A stretch of 47,311 bases of DNA from Acidobacteriota bacterium (GTDB lineage Bacteria; Acidobacteriota; Blastocatellia; RBC074): assembly GCA_018268995.1 (NCBI GenBank), contig JAFDVL010000023.1:1-47311 (forward strand). Direction: 5' to 3'. The notes beneath the pieces were generated by a model, which ran no database searches, was not told where the DNA came from, and worked only from the letters and a program-made list of their open reading frames with translations. Made by a program: the position numbers and the translations under genes. This document shows, one piece after another, positions 18,852 to 26,204 of the stretch (its first letter is position 1; each line of letters starts with the position of its first letter).

Positions 18852-19093
18852 GAATTTCTCATTTCCTGAATATTCGCCTCAATTTCTTCGGCTGAGCCAA
18901 CGGGGCGATTCACGAATTCAGGACTTCGCAGGAACGCTTGTAGTGCCGCAATATTGCCCTCTGAGTTTAGCTGAGAGCCATTTGTATCCGGTAATAATGT
19001 GATCAGCACGCGACTTGGTTTCTCGACATGCAACGGTTCCAGCCAGCGAACCTGCCCATCTACATCAAGGATTCCTTCGACAGTTTGTAGCAT
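18842..19093 (-). CDS. Antitoxin partner of the PIN-domain toxin
   Basis: An 83-residue protein. AGGA precedes the ATG at 19093 by five bases. The N-terminal half (VEGILDVDGQVRWLEPLHVE, then VLITLL) looks like a small beta-rich domain seen in antitoxins of PIN toxins in cyanobacteria and other environmental bacteria. The C-terminal half (ALQAFLRSPEF..SAEEIEANIQEMRNSWE) is helical and would wrap the toxin. The assignment rests mainly on its position overlapping the toxin gene, and it probably autoregulates the pair. Confidence 0.8.
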   Translation of the reverse strand: MLQTVEGILDVDGQVRWLEPLHVEKPSRVLITLLPDTNGSQLNSEGNIAALQAFLRSPEFVNRPVGSAEEIEANIQEMRNSWE

Positions 19094-19239
19094 AACGTCC
19101 TAACCTCCGCGCCGATTCTAGCACAGGTACGTTGCCTGCCCACGCGCTTCATCTCGTCTTTCAGGTTCGCAGCCCCACAGATTCCGCTTGTCATCTGTAA
19201 CCTCTTGCCTCTATCCTCTGTGTCGAGGAGCATATTCGT

Positions 19240-19440
19240 ATGGCGACAGAACGGCTAAAAACAATGACGAAAACGACGGGTGCAAAGCGGCGGAAGCGGT
19301 TTGTGGACACGACGCCCGTGCAGGTGAGCGATAGAGATTTTGCGCTCATCAAAAAGACGATTGCCAAACCTGCCGCGCCCAACGAAGCGTTACAAAAACT
19401 TGCCAAACAGTACTGGCGTACCATCAAACCCTCCCCGTAA
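19240..19440 (+). CDS. Small basic protein resembling the C-terminal part of a DUF1778 (TacA) antitoxin
   Basis: A 66-residue protein beginning with a Lys/Arg-rich stretch (KTTGAKRRKRF) and ending VSDRDFALIKKTIAKPAAPN followed by EALQKLAKQY. The phrase with P-x-x-P-N-E-A-L-x-K-L resembles the toxin-binding tail of DUF1778/TacA antitoxins, which normally carry a ribbon-helix-helix domain in front and a GNAT toxin behind. Neither is obvious here: the N-terminus is too short for a full ribbon-helix-helix, and the next gene is on the opposite strand. There is no strong ribosome-binding site. It may be a solitary regulator, a remnant, or not a TA protein at all. Confidence 0.5.
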   Translation: MATERLKTMTKTTGAKRRKRFVDTTPVQVSDRDFALIKKTIAKPAAPNEALQKLAKQYWRTIKPSP

Positions 19441-19487
19441 TTATCGCCCCTGAACACCACCCGATTTACTGCTACTGCCCAGGTGCT

Positions 19488-20468
19488 TCATTTCTTGGAG
19501 GAAGCAATTCGGCCAATTTTTTCGCGCAGGAACGCCACGCAGCCGGGCACCTGCGCTTCGCTCAGACTGTGCAGCAACAATGGGCCGATGAACCGATGCT
19601 TGTGCAACAAGGCAACGTAGTGGGCATAGTCCAGCTTGCCCTGGCCTGCAGGCAAGTGGCCCGCGTCGCCGTCGTGATCTAAATCTTTGGCGTGGGCGAG
19701 GACAATGTCTTTGCCGATCAGCGCAAAGGCTTCGTCGAGGATTTCTTTCATCTGTGGCAGCTTGCCAGCGGGGAATAAATTCGCGGCGTCGAGCGTGACT
19801 TTCAGGAAGGGCGAGCCGATCTCGTCCATCAGTCGTCGTGCCTTTTGCGCCGAATTCACGACGTTGTTCACTTCGGGTTCAAAGGCGAGTGTAATGCGGG
19901 CTTGCCGGGCAATTTCGGTTGCTTCGCGCACGCAGGCGACCATATCGCGCCAGGCTTCGGGCGTGTTGTTGTCAGGGTGATTTCGCCACATGCTGGTGCG
20001 GTCGCGTGTGCCAGTGCAGAGGTGGATTTTGGAGATGCCCAATTGCGGACAGGCTTCGGCCAGCACACGCAGCCGACGCAATCCCGTCTGACGATATTCG
20101 GCGTCAGGGTGGCACATATTGAAGGTGCCTGACACAGACGCGAGCTTGATGCCGCGTGACGCAGCCGCACTCCGAATCTGTGGGAGAAGTTCCGGCGCGA
20201 TTGAGTCAGGCATTGCAGGCAATCCGGCGCAATCCATGCTGAGTTGCACGGCCTCAATGCCTGCGGCTTTGGCAGCATCCAATCGCGCCTCTATCGTACC
20301 TGTGCGAAAGGTGCCGAGCAGAATGCCGATTTGGATTGGCAGTTTCTTTTGCGTGCTGGCAGCGGCGGCGTTGTTTTCTGCGATTGCCAATCGCCCGCTG
20401 GCAAATGCGATGGCTGCGGTTTGTGTGGCGGTTGTCAAAAACGTGCGGCGATTCAGTTGTTTGTTCAT
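19488..20468 (-). CDS. Exported sugar-phosphate isomerase/epimerase-like TIM-barrel protein
   Basis: A 326-residue AP-endonuclease-2/xylose-isomerase-like TIM barrel. It has a twin-arginine-type leader (NKQLNRRTFLTTATQTAAIA) and GAGGAAA just before the ATG at 20468. Barrel motifs include IGILLGTFRTGTIEARLDAA, AFEPEVNNVVNSAQKARRL (metal-ligand Glu), VTLDAANLFPAGKLPQ, VLAHAKDLDHDGDAGHLPAG and GKLDYAHYVALLHKHRFIGP. Members isomerise or epimerise sugars or inositols, but the exported members are mostly uncharacterised. Its start overlaps the stop of the upstream nucleotidyltransferase by four bases (ATGA), so it is co-transcribed with that gene although no functional link is obvious. Confidence 0.87.
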   Translation of the reverse strand: MNKQLNRRTFLTTATQTAAIAFASGRLAIAENNAAAASTQKKLPIQIGILLGTFRTGTIEARLDAAKAAGIEAVQLSMDCAGLPAMPDSIAPELLPQIRSAAASRGIKLASVSGTFNMCHPDAEYRQTGLRRLRVLAEACPQLGISKIHLCTGTRDRTSMWRNHPDNNTPEAWRDMVACVREATEIARQARITLAFEPEVNNVVNSAQKARRLMDEIGSPFLKVTLDAANLFPAGKLPQMKEILDEAFALIGKDIVLAHAKDLDHDGDAGHLPAGQGKLDYAHYVALLHKHRFIGPLLLHSLSEAQVPGCVAFLREKIGRIASSKK

Positions 20469-21229
20469 CTTGTTTCCTCAGTTGCCGTACGCAGGCGCAA
20501 GAGCAAATCATTCAAGGCTGCGCGATTCGGCGGCGCTTCGGGCAAGTGGCTGGCTTGAAATGCTTCTTCCAGCACGCCGCGCAATCGTTCGTATTCCTGT
20601 TGATAAAACGCGATGTCCGTATCTTCCAACGTTGATTTTTCCGGCCCCGACAGTTTGCGCGCGATCAGTTCATCAATGTACGACAGCGTAAATTCCTGAT
20701 TTAGCGTGACGAGGTTCGCTTCGATGACGCCGCTGCGCATCAGGTGAATGCCCGTGAGCAGCACGCGAAACACGTACAGCAACGGCTTCACGCGGCGGGG
20801 ACGTTCTTTGTCGAAGAGTTTCCACTGCGTTTCAGCAAAGCCAAAATAATGATGACTGTGATGACGCGTGATGCAATCTTTGGCGATGAGTTTGAGTTCT
20901 TCGTGTTCAGGCAGCGCGTGCAAAATCAGCGGCGAATACAACTGTTCCAGCACATAGCCGTTTTTCTTGAGCAGCAAACCGAAGAACTTTTTGACATCGT
21001 GCGTGACCAAATCCAATTCCAGATCACCACGCATTTCGGAAATCTCAATTGTTTCGCGCCCCGGATCAAGGCCGATGATTTCGCGCACGGGCAGGATGTG
21101 GACGCCGCGCAAATCATAATCGGAGTCCGGCGAAGGAAAGCCGTACAGATGCGCACCGCTGACCGTGACGAACAGCAGCGGATACGGCTGTTGCTGGATT
21201 TCGGTGACTAATCTTGGATCGTATTGCAT
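20465..21229 (-). CDS. Predicted nucleotidyltransferase, COG3541 (YcgL-like) family, first copy
   Basis: A 254-residue cytoplasmic protein of the DNA-polymerase-beta-like nucleotidyltransferase superfamily. The active-site signature is VSGAHLYGFPSPDSDYDLRG (residues about 23-42), the GS-x-x-x-G...D-x-D pattern that binds NTP and metal. A conserved C-terminal helical part (LEQLYSPLI, then HHYFGFAETQWKLFD, KPLLYVFRVLLTGIHLMRSG) follows. Members of this family are uncharacterised; the substrate could be nucleic acid, tRNA or protein. It lies in the same direction as a paralogue 94 bases upstream (21324-22247), a recurring pair arrangement for this family in my memory. Its 3' end overlaps the isomerase gene. 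Confidence 0.85.
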   Translation of the reverse strand: MQYDPRLVTEIQQQPYPLLFVTVSGAHLYGFPSPDSDYDLRGVHILPVREIIGLDPGRETIEISEMRGDLELDLVTHDVKKFFGLLLKKNGYVLEQLYSPLILHALPEHEELKLIAKDCITRHHSHHYFGFAETQWKLFDKERPRRVKPLLYVFRVLLTGIHLMRSGVIEANLVTLNQEFTLSYIDELIARKLSGPEKSTLEDTDIAFYQQEYERLRGVLEEAFQASHLPEAPPNRAALNDLLLRLRTATEETR

Positions 21230-21241
21230 AGGTTTTTCAGC

Positions 21242-21332
21242 CAGGATTTACAAGATTTTCGGACAAGATTCACAAGATGACTTTTCTATAATTCTTCTCC
21301 TGTGAATCCTGTTATCAATCTTGTCAATCCTG
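21242..21332. repeat. Palindromic repeat family C, copy 2
   Basis: CAGGATTTACAAGATT at 21242-21257 and AATCTTGTCAATCCTG at 21317-21332 are complementary except for one base. Inside, ACAAGATTCACAAGATGA (21263-21280) partly pairs with the TGTGAATCCTG around 21301-21311. The right arm overlaps the 3' end of the second nucleotidyltransferase gene and supplies its stop codon. Confidence 0.8.
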
Positions 21333-22247
21333 TCTCTGTCTTTCCGCCATCTCTCGCCGCGCGCGAATCAGAAACGCATTCGCTTTTTCATAATCCGGTC
21401 GTTCCGGCAATTTCGTGATTGCCAGCGCCGCGTCAAATTCTTTGTGCAAAGCCAGACGCCGGGCATTCACTTCTTCCCAGTCCAGTTCGCCGCGCCGGAT
21501 TGCCAGCAATTCGTCGCGATGCTCATCCACGCGCACTGGTACGAAGCCTTCTCGCAAAACAGTTACGCCTGACAGCAACAATCGAATCAGATGCATGGCG
21601 TGCTTCCATTTGATTTCGCCGCGTGCGCGAATGTCCTGCTCTAATTTCTTGAATTGCGACATCACATAGCCGTTGTAGGTTTGATAGACCAGCTTCGATA
21701 AGAAAGCTTCGCGCATTGCTAACAGTTCCTGCGCCAGTGGCGTGATCGTTTCAATCAGCGGCGAATATAGGCATTCCAGAATATTGGGATTGGCCTTGAG
21801 CGCAAGTAGCAGAAACTTTCTGAGTTCCCAGTAGCATTCCTCAGTGTCTTTGTTTTCCAACTGCTCCGGCAGTTCGTACAGTGACCAGTGCAATTCAGCA
21901 GGCGGTAAATAAATGCCGCGCCGATCTGTGTCCGACGCTTCTGTGTCCAATCCGTAGGCACGCGACCCGACAATCACGCGGTAAATTACAAACTGATACA
22001 AATCGCCTTCTTCTATCGTCCCTTCGGCGCTGGTGTGCTGTTTGCGAATACTGAATTCATTGCGGCGCAGCGGTGCTTCCACGCCATTCGTGAACTGTAC
22101 GCGATAGGAATGCGAATGGTCAGTCGGCGCTTTGACAATCACGCCAACTGCGCCAACAGGGCATAGCAATTCGCCCTGCGCGCCTTTGATTTCGATGCGC
22201 GAAACGATTTGTGTGCCAGTTGGGATCATCAGATTGAGGTTTGCCAT
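21324..22247 (-). CDS. Predicted nucleotidyltransferase, COG3541 family, second copy with N-terminal beta domain
   Basis: A 307-residue paralogue of the gene at 20465. The nucleotidyltransferase signature is VGSRAYGLDTEASDTDRRGI at residues about 92-111. It is preceded by an extra ~85-residue domain (GELLCPVGAVGVIVKAPTDH then YRVQFTNGVEAPLRRNEF) that reads like an SH3/KOW-type beta-barrel, which could bind nucleic acid or protein. The C-terminal helical region keeps ILECLYSPLIE and KHAMHLIRLLLSGVTVLREG in line with the other copy. The start ATG at 22247 has no clear ribosome-binding site. The stop codon falls inside a palindromic repeat, so the last few residues (RQRQD) may derive from repeat sequence. 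Confidence 0.83.
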   Translation of the reverse strand: MANLNLMIPTGTQIVSRIEIKGAQGELLCPVGAVGVIVKAPTDHSHSYRVQFTNGVEAPLRRNEFSIRKQHTSAEGTIEEGDLYQFVIYRVIVGSRAYGLDTEASDTDRRGIYLPPAELHWSLYELPEQLENKDTEECYWELRKFLLLALKANPNILECLYSPLIETITPLAQELLAMREAFLSKLVYQTYNGYVMSQFKKLEQDIRARGEIKWKHAMHLIRLLLSGVTVLREGFVPVRVDEHRDELLAIRRGELDWEEVNARRLALHKEFDAALAITKLPERPDYEKANAFLIRARREMAERQRQD

Positions 22248-22257
22248 TGTGTCTGTA

Positions 22258-22328
22258 GATCAGTACCGCGACCGGGAGGGAGTGTGGCTAAGTACAAACC
22301 GCGTTCCCCCCCGGTCGCGGTACTGATC
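22258..22328. repeat. Palindromic repeat family E, copy 1
   Basis: GATCAGTACCGCGACCGGG at 22258-22276 and its exact reverse complement at 22310-22328 form 19-bp arms around a 33-base spacer. The arm shares the CAGTACCGCG and CGACCGGG blocks with the repeat at 35923-35981, which has eight additional bases between them. It lies between the second nucleotidyltransferase start and the upstream deacylase stop. Confidence 0.85.
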
Positions 22329-22343
22329 CGTCGCTTGCAGAAG

Positions 22344-23825
22344 TTATTTTTTTGACAATACGCGCCCCGGTGTTGCACCTGATACTTTGCTGTCACGCAC
22401 GACTTGTTCACCATTGACGAAGACATGCACGATGCCAATCGGCGCTTCAAATGGTTTCGTGAACGTTGCCTGATCTACGACGGTCTTGGCATTGAAAATG
22501 ACGATGTCTGCCCTGGCTCCGACGCGGATCACGCCGCGATCTTTTAAGCCTACACGTGCAGCAGGCATGGAAGTCATCTTGCGGACAGCTTCTTGCAGTT
22601 TCAGCCATTTTTTCTCGCGGACGTACCGCCCCAGCACGCGTGGGAACGTGCCTGCGCCGCGTGGATGACGTCCGTTAATGCCGCCATCGCTCGAAACCAT
22701 CACCCAGGGTTGGCGATAGAAGGTCTCGATGTCTTTATCAATCATCGAACGACAAACCACGCTTGCGCCGCCGTCTTTCACGATTTGCATGTACATCGTC
22801 ACCGCAGTGGTTTGCTGTTCGGTGGCAAGCTGTTCCAACGTTTTGCCTTCGTATTCGCGATGGTGCGAGCAGTTTGTGATCGTGACGTTGGCTGCGCCGC
22901 CGACATCATTCAGCCCCTTGGCTACGTCCACGGGATTGTCGTGTTTGCGGCTTGGAACCAGCACCGTAATCGTGGAAGACCACGCATCATACGGGTAACA
23001 ATCGGCGGTGATGTCCAGTCCTTCGCGCCGCGCTTCTTCGATCAATTGCACGGCTTCGAGCGCCTTGCCCCAGACGCCGACGGTGCCCATTTTGATGTGC
23101 GAAATCTGTACGGGGATTTTGGCTTCGCGTCCGATGCGAATGGCTTCCTGCAAGGCGGTCAGCATCGAATCGGATTCGTCGCGCATGTGCGTCATGTAAA
23201 TGCCGCCGTGTTTGGCCGCGACGCGGGCGAGCGCGATGACTTCTTCCGTTTTGCTCGGATAGCCCACGTCATATTCCAAGCCGCTGGAAAGCCCCACTGC
23301 GCCTTCGCGCATCGCCTGCTCAACCAGCGCGACCATCTGTTCGATTTCCACTTTGGTTGCGGGACGCTTGAAATCATTGCCCATCACTTTGTGACGCACC
23401 GTAGCGTGTCCGACAAAGGCAAGCACATTGACGGCAGGAATCTTTTCTTCGCGGCGGCGCAGGTAATCGCCAATCGGCCACGGCGATTCACCATCCGGCC
23501 CGACGGCCAGCGTCGTGATGCCCTGTAAAATTTGGCTATTCGCAGTGGGCTGCGATTCCAGTCCCGATTCAGAATGGTTATGAATATCAATGAACCCTGG
23601 TGCGACGATCAGGTTTTTGGCATCAATGATCTGTTCGTCGGGCTTGGGTTTCAGTTTGCCGATTTCCACGATCTGATCGCCCACAATGCGCACGTCTGCG
23701 CCTTTGCCTTTTGTGCCTGTGCCATCAATGACTGTGCCGTTGGTGATGAGAATTGAGGTTGGTTGTGCATTCGTTGGCACAATCAGAAAGCTCAGGAATA
23801 AAATTAACCAAAAGTATCTATGCAT
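22344..23825 (-). CDS. Exported N-acyl-D-amino-acid deacylase family amidohydrolase (paralogue 2)
   Basis: 493 residues from the ATG at 23825, which has GGAGAG upstream and opens a signal peptide (MHRYFWLILFLSFLIVPTNA). It carries the complete HxH motif (APGFIDIHNHSESG, His82 and His84), VQISHIKMGTVGVWGK, ITADCYPYDAW and SSDGGINGRHPRGAGTFPRV with the catalytic Asp. The bridging Cys of classical D-aminoacylases is replaced by Asp111 (VGPDGESP). Of the three paralogues here it keeps the most standard active site. The substrate is presumably an N-acyl-D-amino acid or a dipeptide with a D-residue. It is divergent from the M28 peptidase gene, with a shared promoter region of about 95 bases. Confidence 0.9.
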   Translation of the reverse strand: MHRYFWLILFLSFLIVPTNAQPTSILITNGTVIDGTGTKGKGADVRIVGDQIVEIGKLKPKPDEQIIDAKNLIVAPGFIDIHNHSESGLESQPTANSQILQGITTLAVGPDGESPWPIGDYLRRREEKIPAVNVLAFVGHATVRHKVMGNDFKRPATKVEIEQMVALVEQAMREGAVGLSSGLEYDVGYPSKTEEVIALARVAAKHGGIYMTHMRDESDSMLTALQEAIRIGREAKIPVQISHIKMGTVGVWGKALEAVQLIEEARREGLDITADCYPYDAWSSTITVLVPSRKHDNPVDVAKGLNDVGGAANVTITNCSHHREYEGKTLEQLATEQQTTAVTMYMQIVKDGGASVVCRSMIDKDIETFYRQPWVMVSSDGGINGRHPRGAGTFPRVLGRYVREKKWLKLQEAVRKMTSMPAARVGLKDRGVIRVGARADIVIFNAKTVVDQATFTKPFEAPIGIVHVFVNGEQVVRDSKVSGATPGRVLSKK

Positions 23826-23866
23826 GATTTCTCTCCGCTTTGTTTGCCTGGCTTGTATCGCAGTCA

Positions 23867-23896
23867 TTGCCAGATGTAAAGGCGAGCCTCTATTAT
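23867..23896 (+). promoter_or_regulatory. Likely sigma-70-type promoter for the M28 peptidase gene
   Basis: TTGCCA at 23867-23872 (five of six consensus positions), an 18-base spacer and TATTAT at 23891-23896 (five of six). Transcription would start near 23903, just ahead of the AAGGAG at 23911, giving a short leader. Assigned by eye only. Confidence 0.5.
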
Positions 23897-23921
23897 CAAC
23901 TCATATCGTAAAGGAGTCTCA

Positions 23922-25367
23922 TTGACGATGAAAAAAATGTTTTCGCTGATTGTTCTTTTTCTTTTCTTATTGTCCCTTGCCTCGGCACAACGTCGCGGGC
24001 AAGTGCCGACCGAACGCTATTCTGATCAACTGACAACCGAACTCAATCAATTGATGCAGGCTGCGCTCGCGAGCGATTATGCCTACAAGCAAACTGCGTA
24101 TTTATGCAACAACATCGGCCCGCGCCTGAGCGGTTCACCGCAGGCCAATGCCGCTGCGGAATATGTCGCCGCCGAAATGCGCAAACTGGGCCTTGAGGCA
24201 AAGCTGGAAAAAGTGATGGTGCCGCATTGGGTGCGTGGCGTTGAGACGGGCGAACTTGTCGAATACAAAGGCCAGGCCAAAGGCACGACGCAAAAGGTTG
24301 TATTGACGGCGCTCGGCGGCAGCGTGGCGACGCCGAAAGATGGCATCACGGCAGAGGTTGTCGTGGTCGAAAACTACGATCAACTGGAAGCATTGGGGCG
24401 CGAGAAAGTCGCAGGCAAAATCGTGCTCTACAACGCGAAATTTGATCGCCAATTGGCGGCGAGCGGACGCGGATTGGAAGCCTACAGCCAAGCCGTCGCT
24501 TATCGTGGCACGGGTGCGAGCCGGGCGGCAAAACTCGGTGCAGTTGCTGCCCTGAATCGTTCCGCAGGCGGCGCGGAATATCGGTTGGCGCATACGGGAT
24601 CGCTGTTTTATCTGCCCGATGCGCCGAAGATTCCGGGGGCAGGGATTGCTGCCGAAGATGCTGAACTCATCGCGTATTTGGCCTCACAGGGGACGGTCAA
24701 ATTGCACCTCACACTCACGCCGCAAACGTTGCCGGACGAGGTCAGCTACAACGTTGTCGCCGATCTGAAAGGTTCTGAAAACCCTGAACAAGTCGTCATC
24801 GTTTCCGGTCATTTGGACTCGTGGGATTTGGGCACGGGCGCGATTGATGACGCTTCCGGTGTCGCGGCGGCGATGCAAACGGCAAACCTGATCAAGCAAC
24901 TCGGCTTCAAGCCCAAACGCACGATTCGTGTGATTGCGTGGATGAATGAAGAGAACGGTTTGATGGGGGGCAGAACATACGCCGAAGATCACAAAGCCGA
25001 AATTGCGAACCACATTGCCGCAATTGAAAGCGATCTGGGCGCAAGCCATCCACTCGGCTTTCACGCCCACGCTACACCCGCTGCGCTTGCGAAACTGCGC
25101 CCGGCTTCCACGATTTTGCAAAGCATCGGTGCGGGATTGATAGATGTCGCGAACGGATCACCCGAAGCCGACATTTCTCCACTGGACGCACTTGGTGTGC
25201 CGACGTTCGGTTTGTGGCAGGACAGCCGCACCTACTTCGATTATCACCACACAACCGCAGACACCCTGGACAAAATCGTGCCGCGCGAATTGGCCGAAAA
25301 TGCCGCCGTGATGGCGGTGCTGGCGTATGCAATTGCGAATTTGCCGGAACCCCTGGCGAGGAAGTAA
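23922..25367 (+). CDS. Exported M28-family zinc aminopeptidase/carboxypeptidase Q-like
   Basis: 481 residues if translation starts at TTG 23922, five bases after AAGGAG; ATG 23928 is two codons later with an 11-base spacing. Either way a signal peptide follows (KKMFSLIVLFLFLLSLASAQ). Zinc ligands and catalytic residues of the M28 core are visible: SGHLDSWDLGTGAIDDASG (His, Asp), WMNEENGLMGG (catalytic and bridging Glu), AIESDLG (Asp) and FDYHHTTADTLDKI (His). A PA-like inserted domain appears around residues 130-240 (VAGKIVLYNAKF, GAVAALNRS). The order and the ending resemble carboxypeptidase Q-type di/aminopeptidases. It would release amino acids from short peptides outside the cytoplasm, fitting the flanking deacylases. 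Confidence 0.92.
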   Translation: MTMKKMFSLIVLFLFLLSLASAQRRGQVPTERYSDQLTTELNQLMQAALASDYAYKQTAYLCNNIGPRLSGSPQANAAAEYVAAEMRKLGLEAKLEKVMVPHWVRGVETGELVEYKGQAKGTTQKVVLTALGGSVATPKDGITAEVVVVENYDQLEALGREKVAGKIVLYNAKFDRQLAASGRGLEAYSQAVAYRGTGASRAAKLGAVAALNRSAGGAEYRLAHTGSLFYLPDAPKIPGAGIAAEDAELIAYLASQGTVKLHLTLTPQTLPDEVSYNVVADLKGSENPEQVVIVSGHLDSWDLGTGAIDDASGVAAAMQTANLIKQLGFKPKRTIRVIAWMNEENGLMGGRTYAEDHKAEIANHIAAIESDLGASHPLGFHAHATPAALAKLRPASTILQSIGAGLIDVANGSPEADISPLDALGVPTFGLWQDSRTYFDYHHTTADTLDKIVPRELAENAAVMAVLAYAIANLPEPLARK

Positions 25368-25435
25368 TGTGCTAATTATGATTGACTCTACCGCATTAGG
25401 CTCCCTAGAATTGCACTGAATTTTGGAGGGACGTC

Positions 25436-25783
25436 ATGAACCAACAGCAACTCATAGATAGTTTTCGACAGCTACCAATTGAAGAACAGCGCGCGGTATT
25501 GGCGAAGCTACAAGACGAAATATTGATGCAAGGGCGATCTATGAAATTGGCCTCAGGAAAAGTTACCTCTGCTGTCTCTATTGATCGTTCGCAGGAATAT
25601 AAGTGGGTTGCTGCGAACAAAGAAAAATATGCCGGGCAATGGATTGCACTGAAAGGGGATCAGTTGCTGGCCTATTCAGCCAAATTTAAAGTGGTCTCGG
25701 CTCGCCTCAAAGAATTAGGAATTACAGATGCCCTAATGCTTCACATTGAGGCACTGGATGCCTTACCTTACGCTGGAATTTGA
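25436..25783 (+). CDS. DUF5678-type small protein
   Basis: A 115-residue protein with GGAGGG at good distance before the ATG. The N-terminal ~35 residues form a helix (MNQQQLIDSFRQLPIEEQRA, LAKLQDEIL). The C-terminal half reads YKWVAANKEKYAGQWIALKG, DQLLAYS, then a helix and a LHIEALDALPYAG end, which matches the short DUF5678 motif (Trp-Val-Ala...Tyr-x-Gly-x-Trp-Val/Ile-Ala-Leu). The function of DUF5678 is unknown. Its stop overlaps the start of the retropepsin-like gene (TGATG), so the two are coupled and probably act together. Confidence 0.75.
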   Translation: MNQQQLIDSFRQLPIEEQRAVLAKLQDEILMQGRSMKLASGKVTSAVSIDRSQEYKWVAANKEKYAGQWIALKGDQLLAYSAKFKVVSARLKELGITDALMLHIEALDALPYAGI

Positions 25784-26202
25784 TGGCTTATCAACTTGAG
25801 TTCACCCAGAAATATCAATACGTCGCGGCCTTAACAGGCATCAACCTCCCCGTTAAATTGCAGTGTGCATCGGGCGAATTTGAAGTAGATGCCAAAGTGG
25901 ATACGGGGGCAGAATATTGTATCTTCGCCCGTGAAGTAGGTGAAGAGTTAGGTTTGAATATAACCAGTGGCGAACCTCTTACGGTTGGCAGCTTAACGGG
26001 CGGAAGCTTGAGAATTTATGGCCACGCCGTCAGCCTGATTGCGCTTGATCTGAAAATTGATACGACCGTTTACTTCTGCGAAAAATACGAAGTACTGCGC
26101 AACCTGTTGGGTAGAAGAGGCTGGCTTGAGTATTTCCAAATCGGCCTCATTGAATATACACAGGAACTCTATTTATCTCTGCTATACAGTTCCGAAATAT
26201 AA
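25783..26202 (+). CDS. Retropepsin-like aspartic protease domain protein
   Basis: A 139-residue single-domain aspartic protease-like protein. The catalytic motif is KVDTGAEYCIF with Asp40-Thr-Gly-Ala. The flanking strands (INLPVKLQCASGEFEVDAKV before; SLRIYGHAVSLIALDL after) and the later LLGRRGWLEYFQIGLIEYTQ with its hydrophobic-hydrophobic-Gly pattern fit a retropepsin half that works as a homodimer. There is no signal peptide. The ATG at 25783 shares one base with the stop of the DUF5678 gene. The cytoplasmic target is unknown; similar pairs of a short protein and a retropepsin occur in other environmental bacteria, to my recollection. Confidence 0.8.
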   Translation: MAYQLEFTQKYQYVAALTGINLPVKLQCASGEFEVDAKVDTGAEYCIFAREVGEELGLNITSGEPLTVGSLTGGSLRIYGHAVSLIALDLKIDTTVYFCEKYEVLRNLLGRRGWLEYFQIGLIEYTQELYLSLLYSSEI

Positions 26203-26204
26203 GA

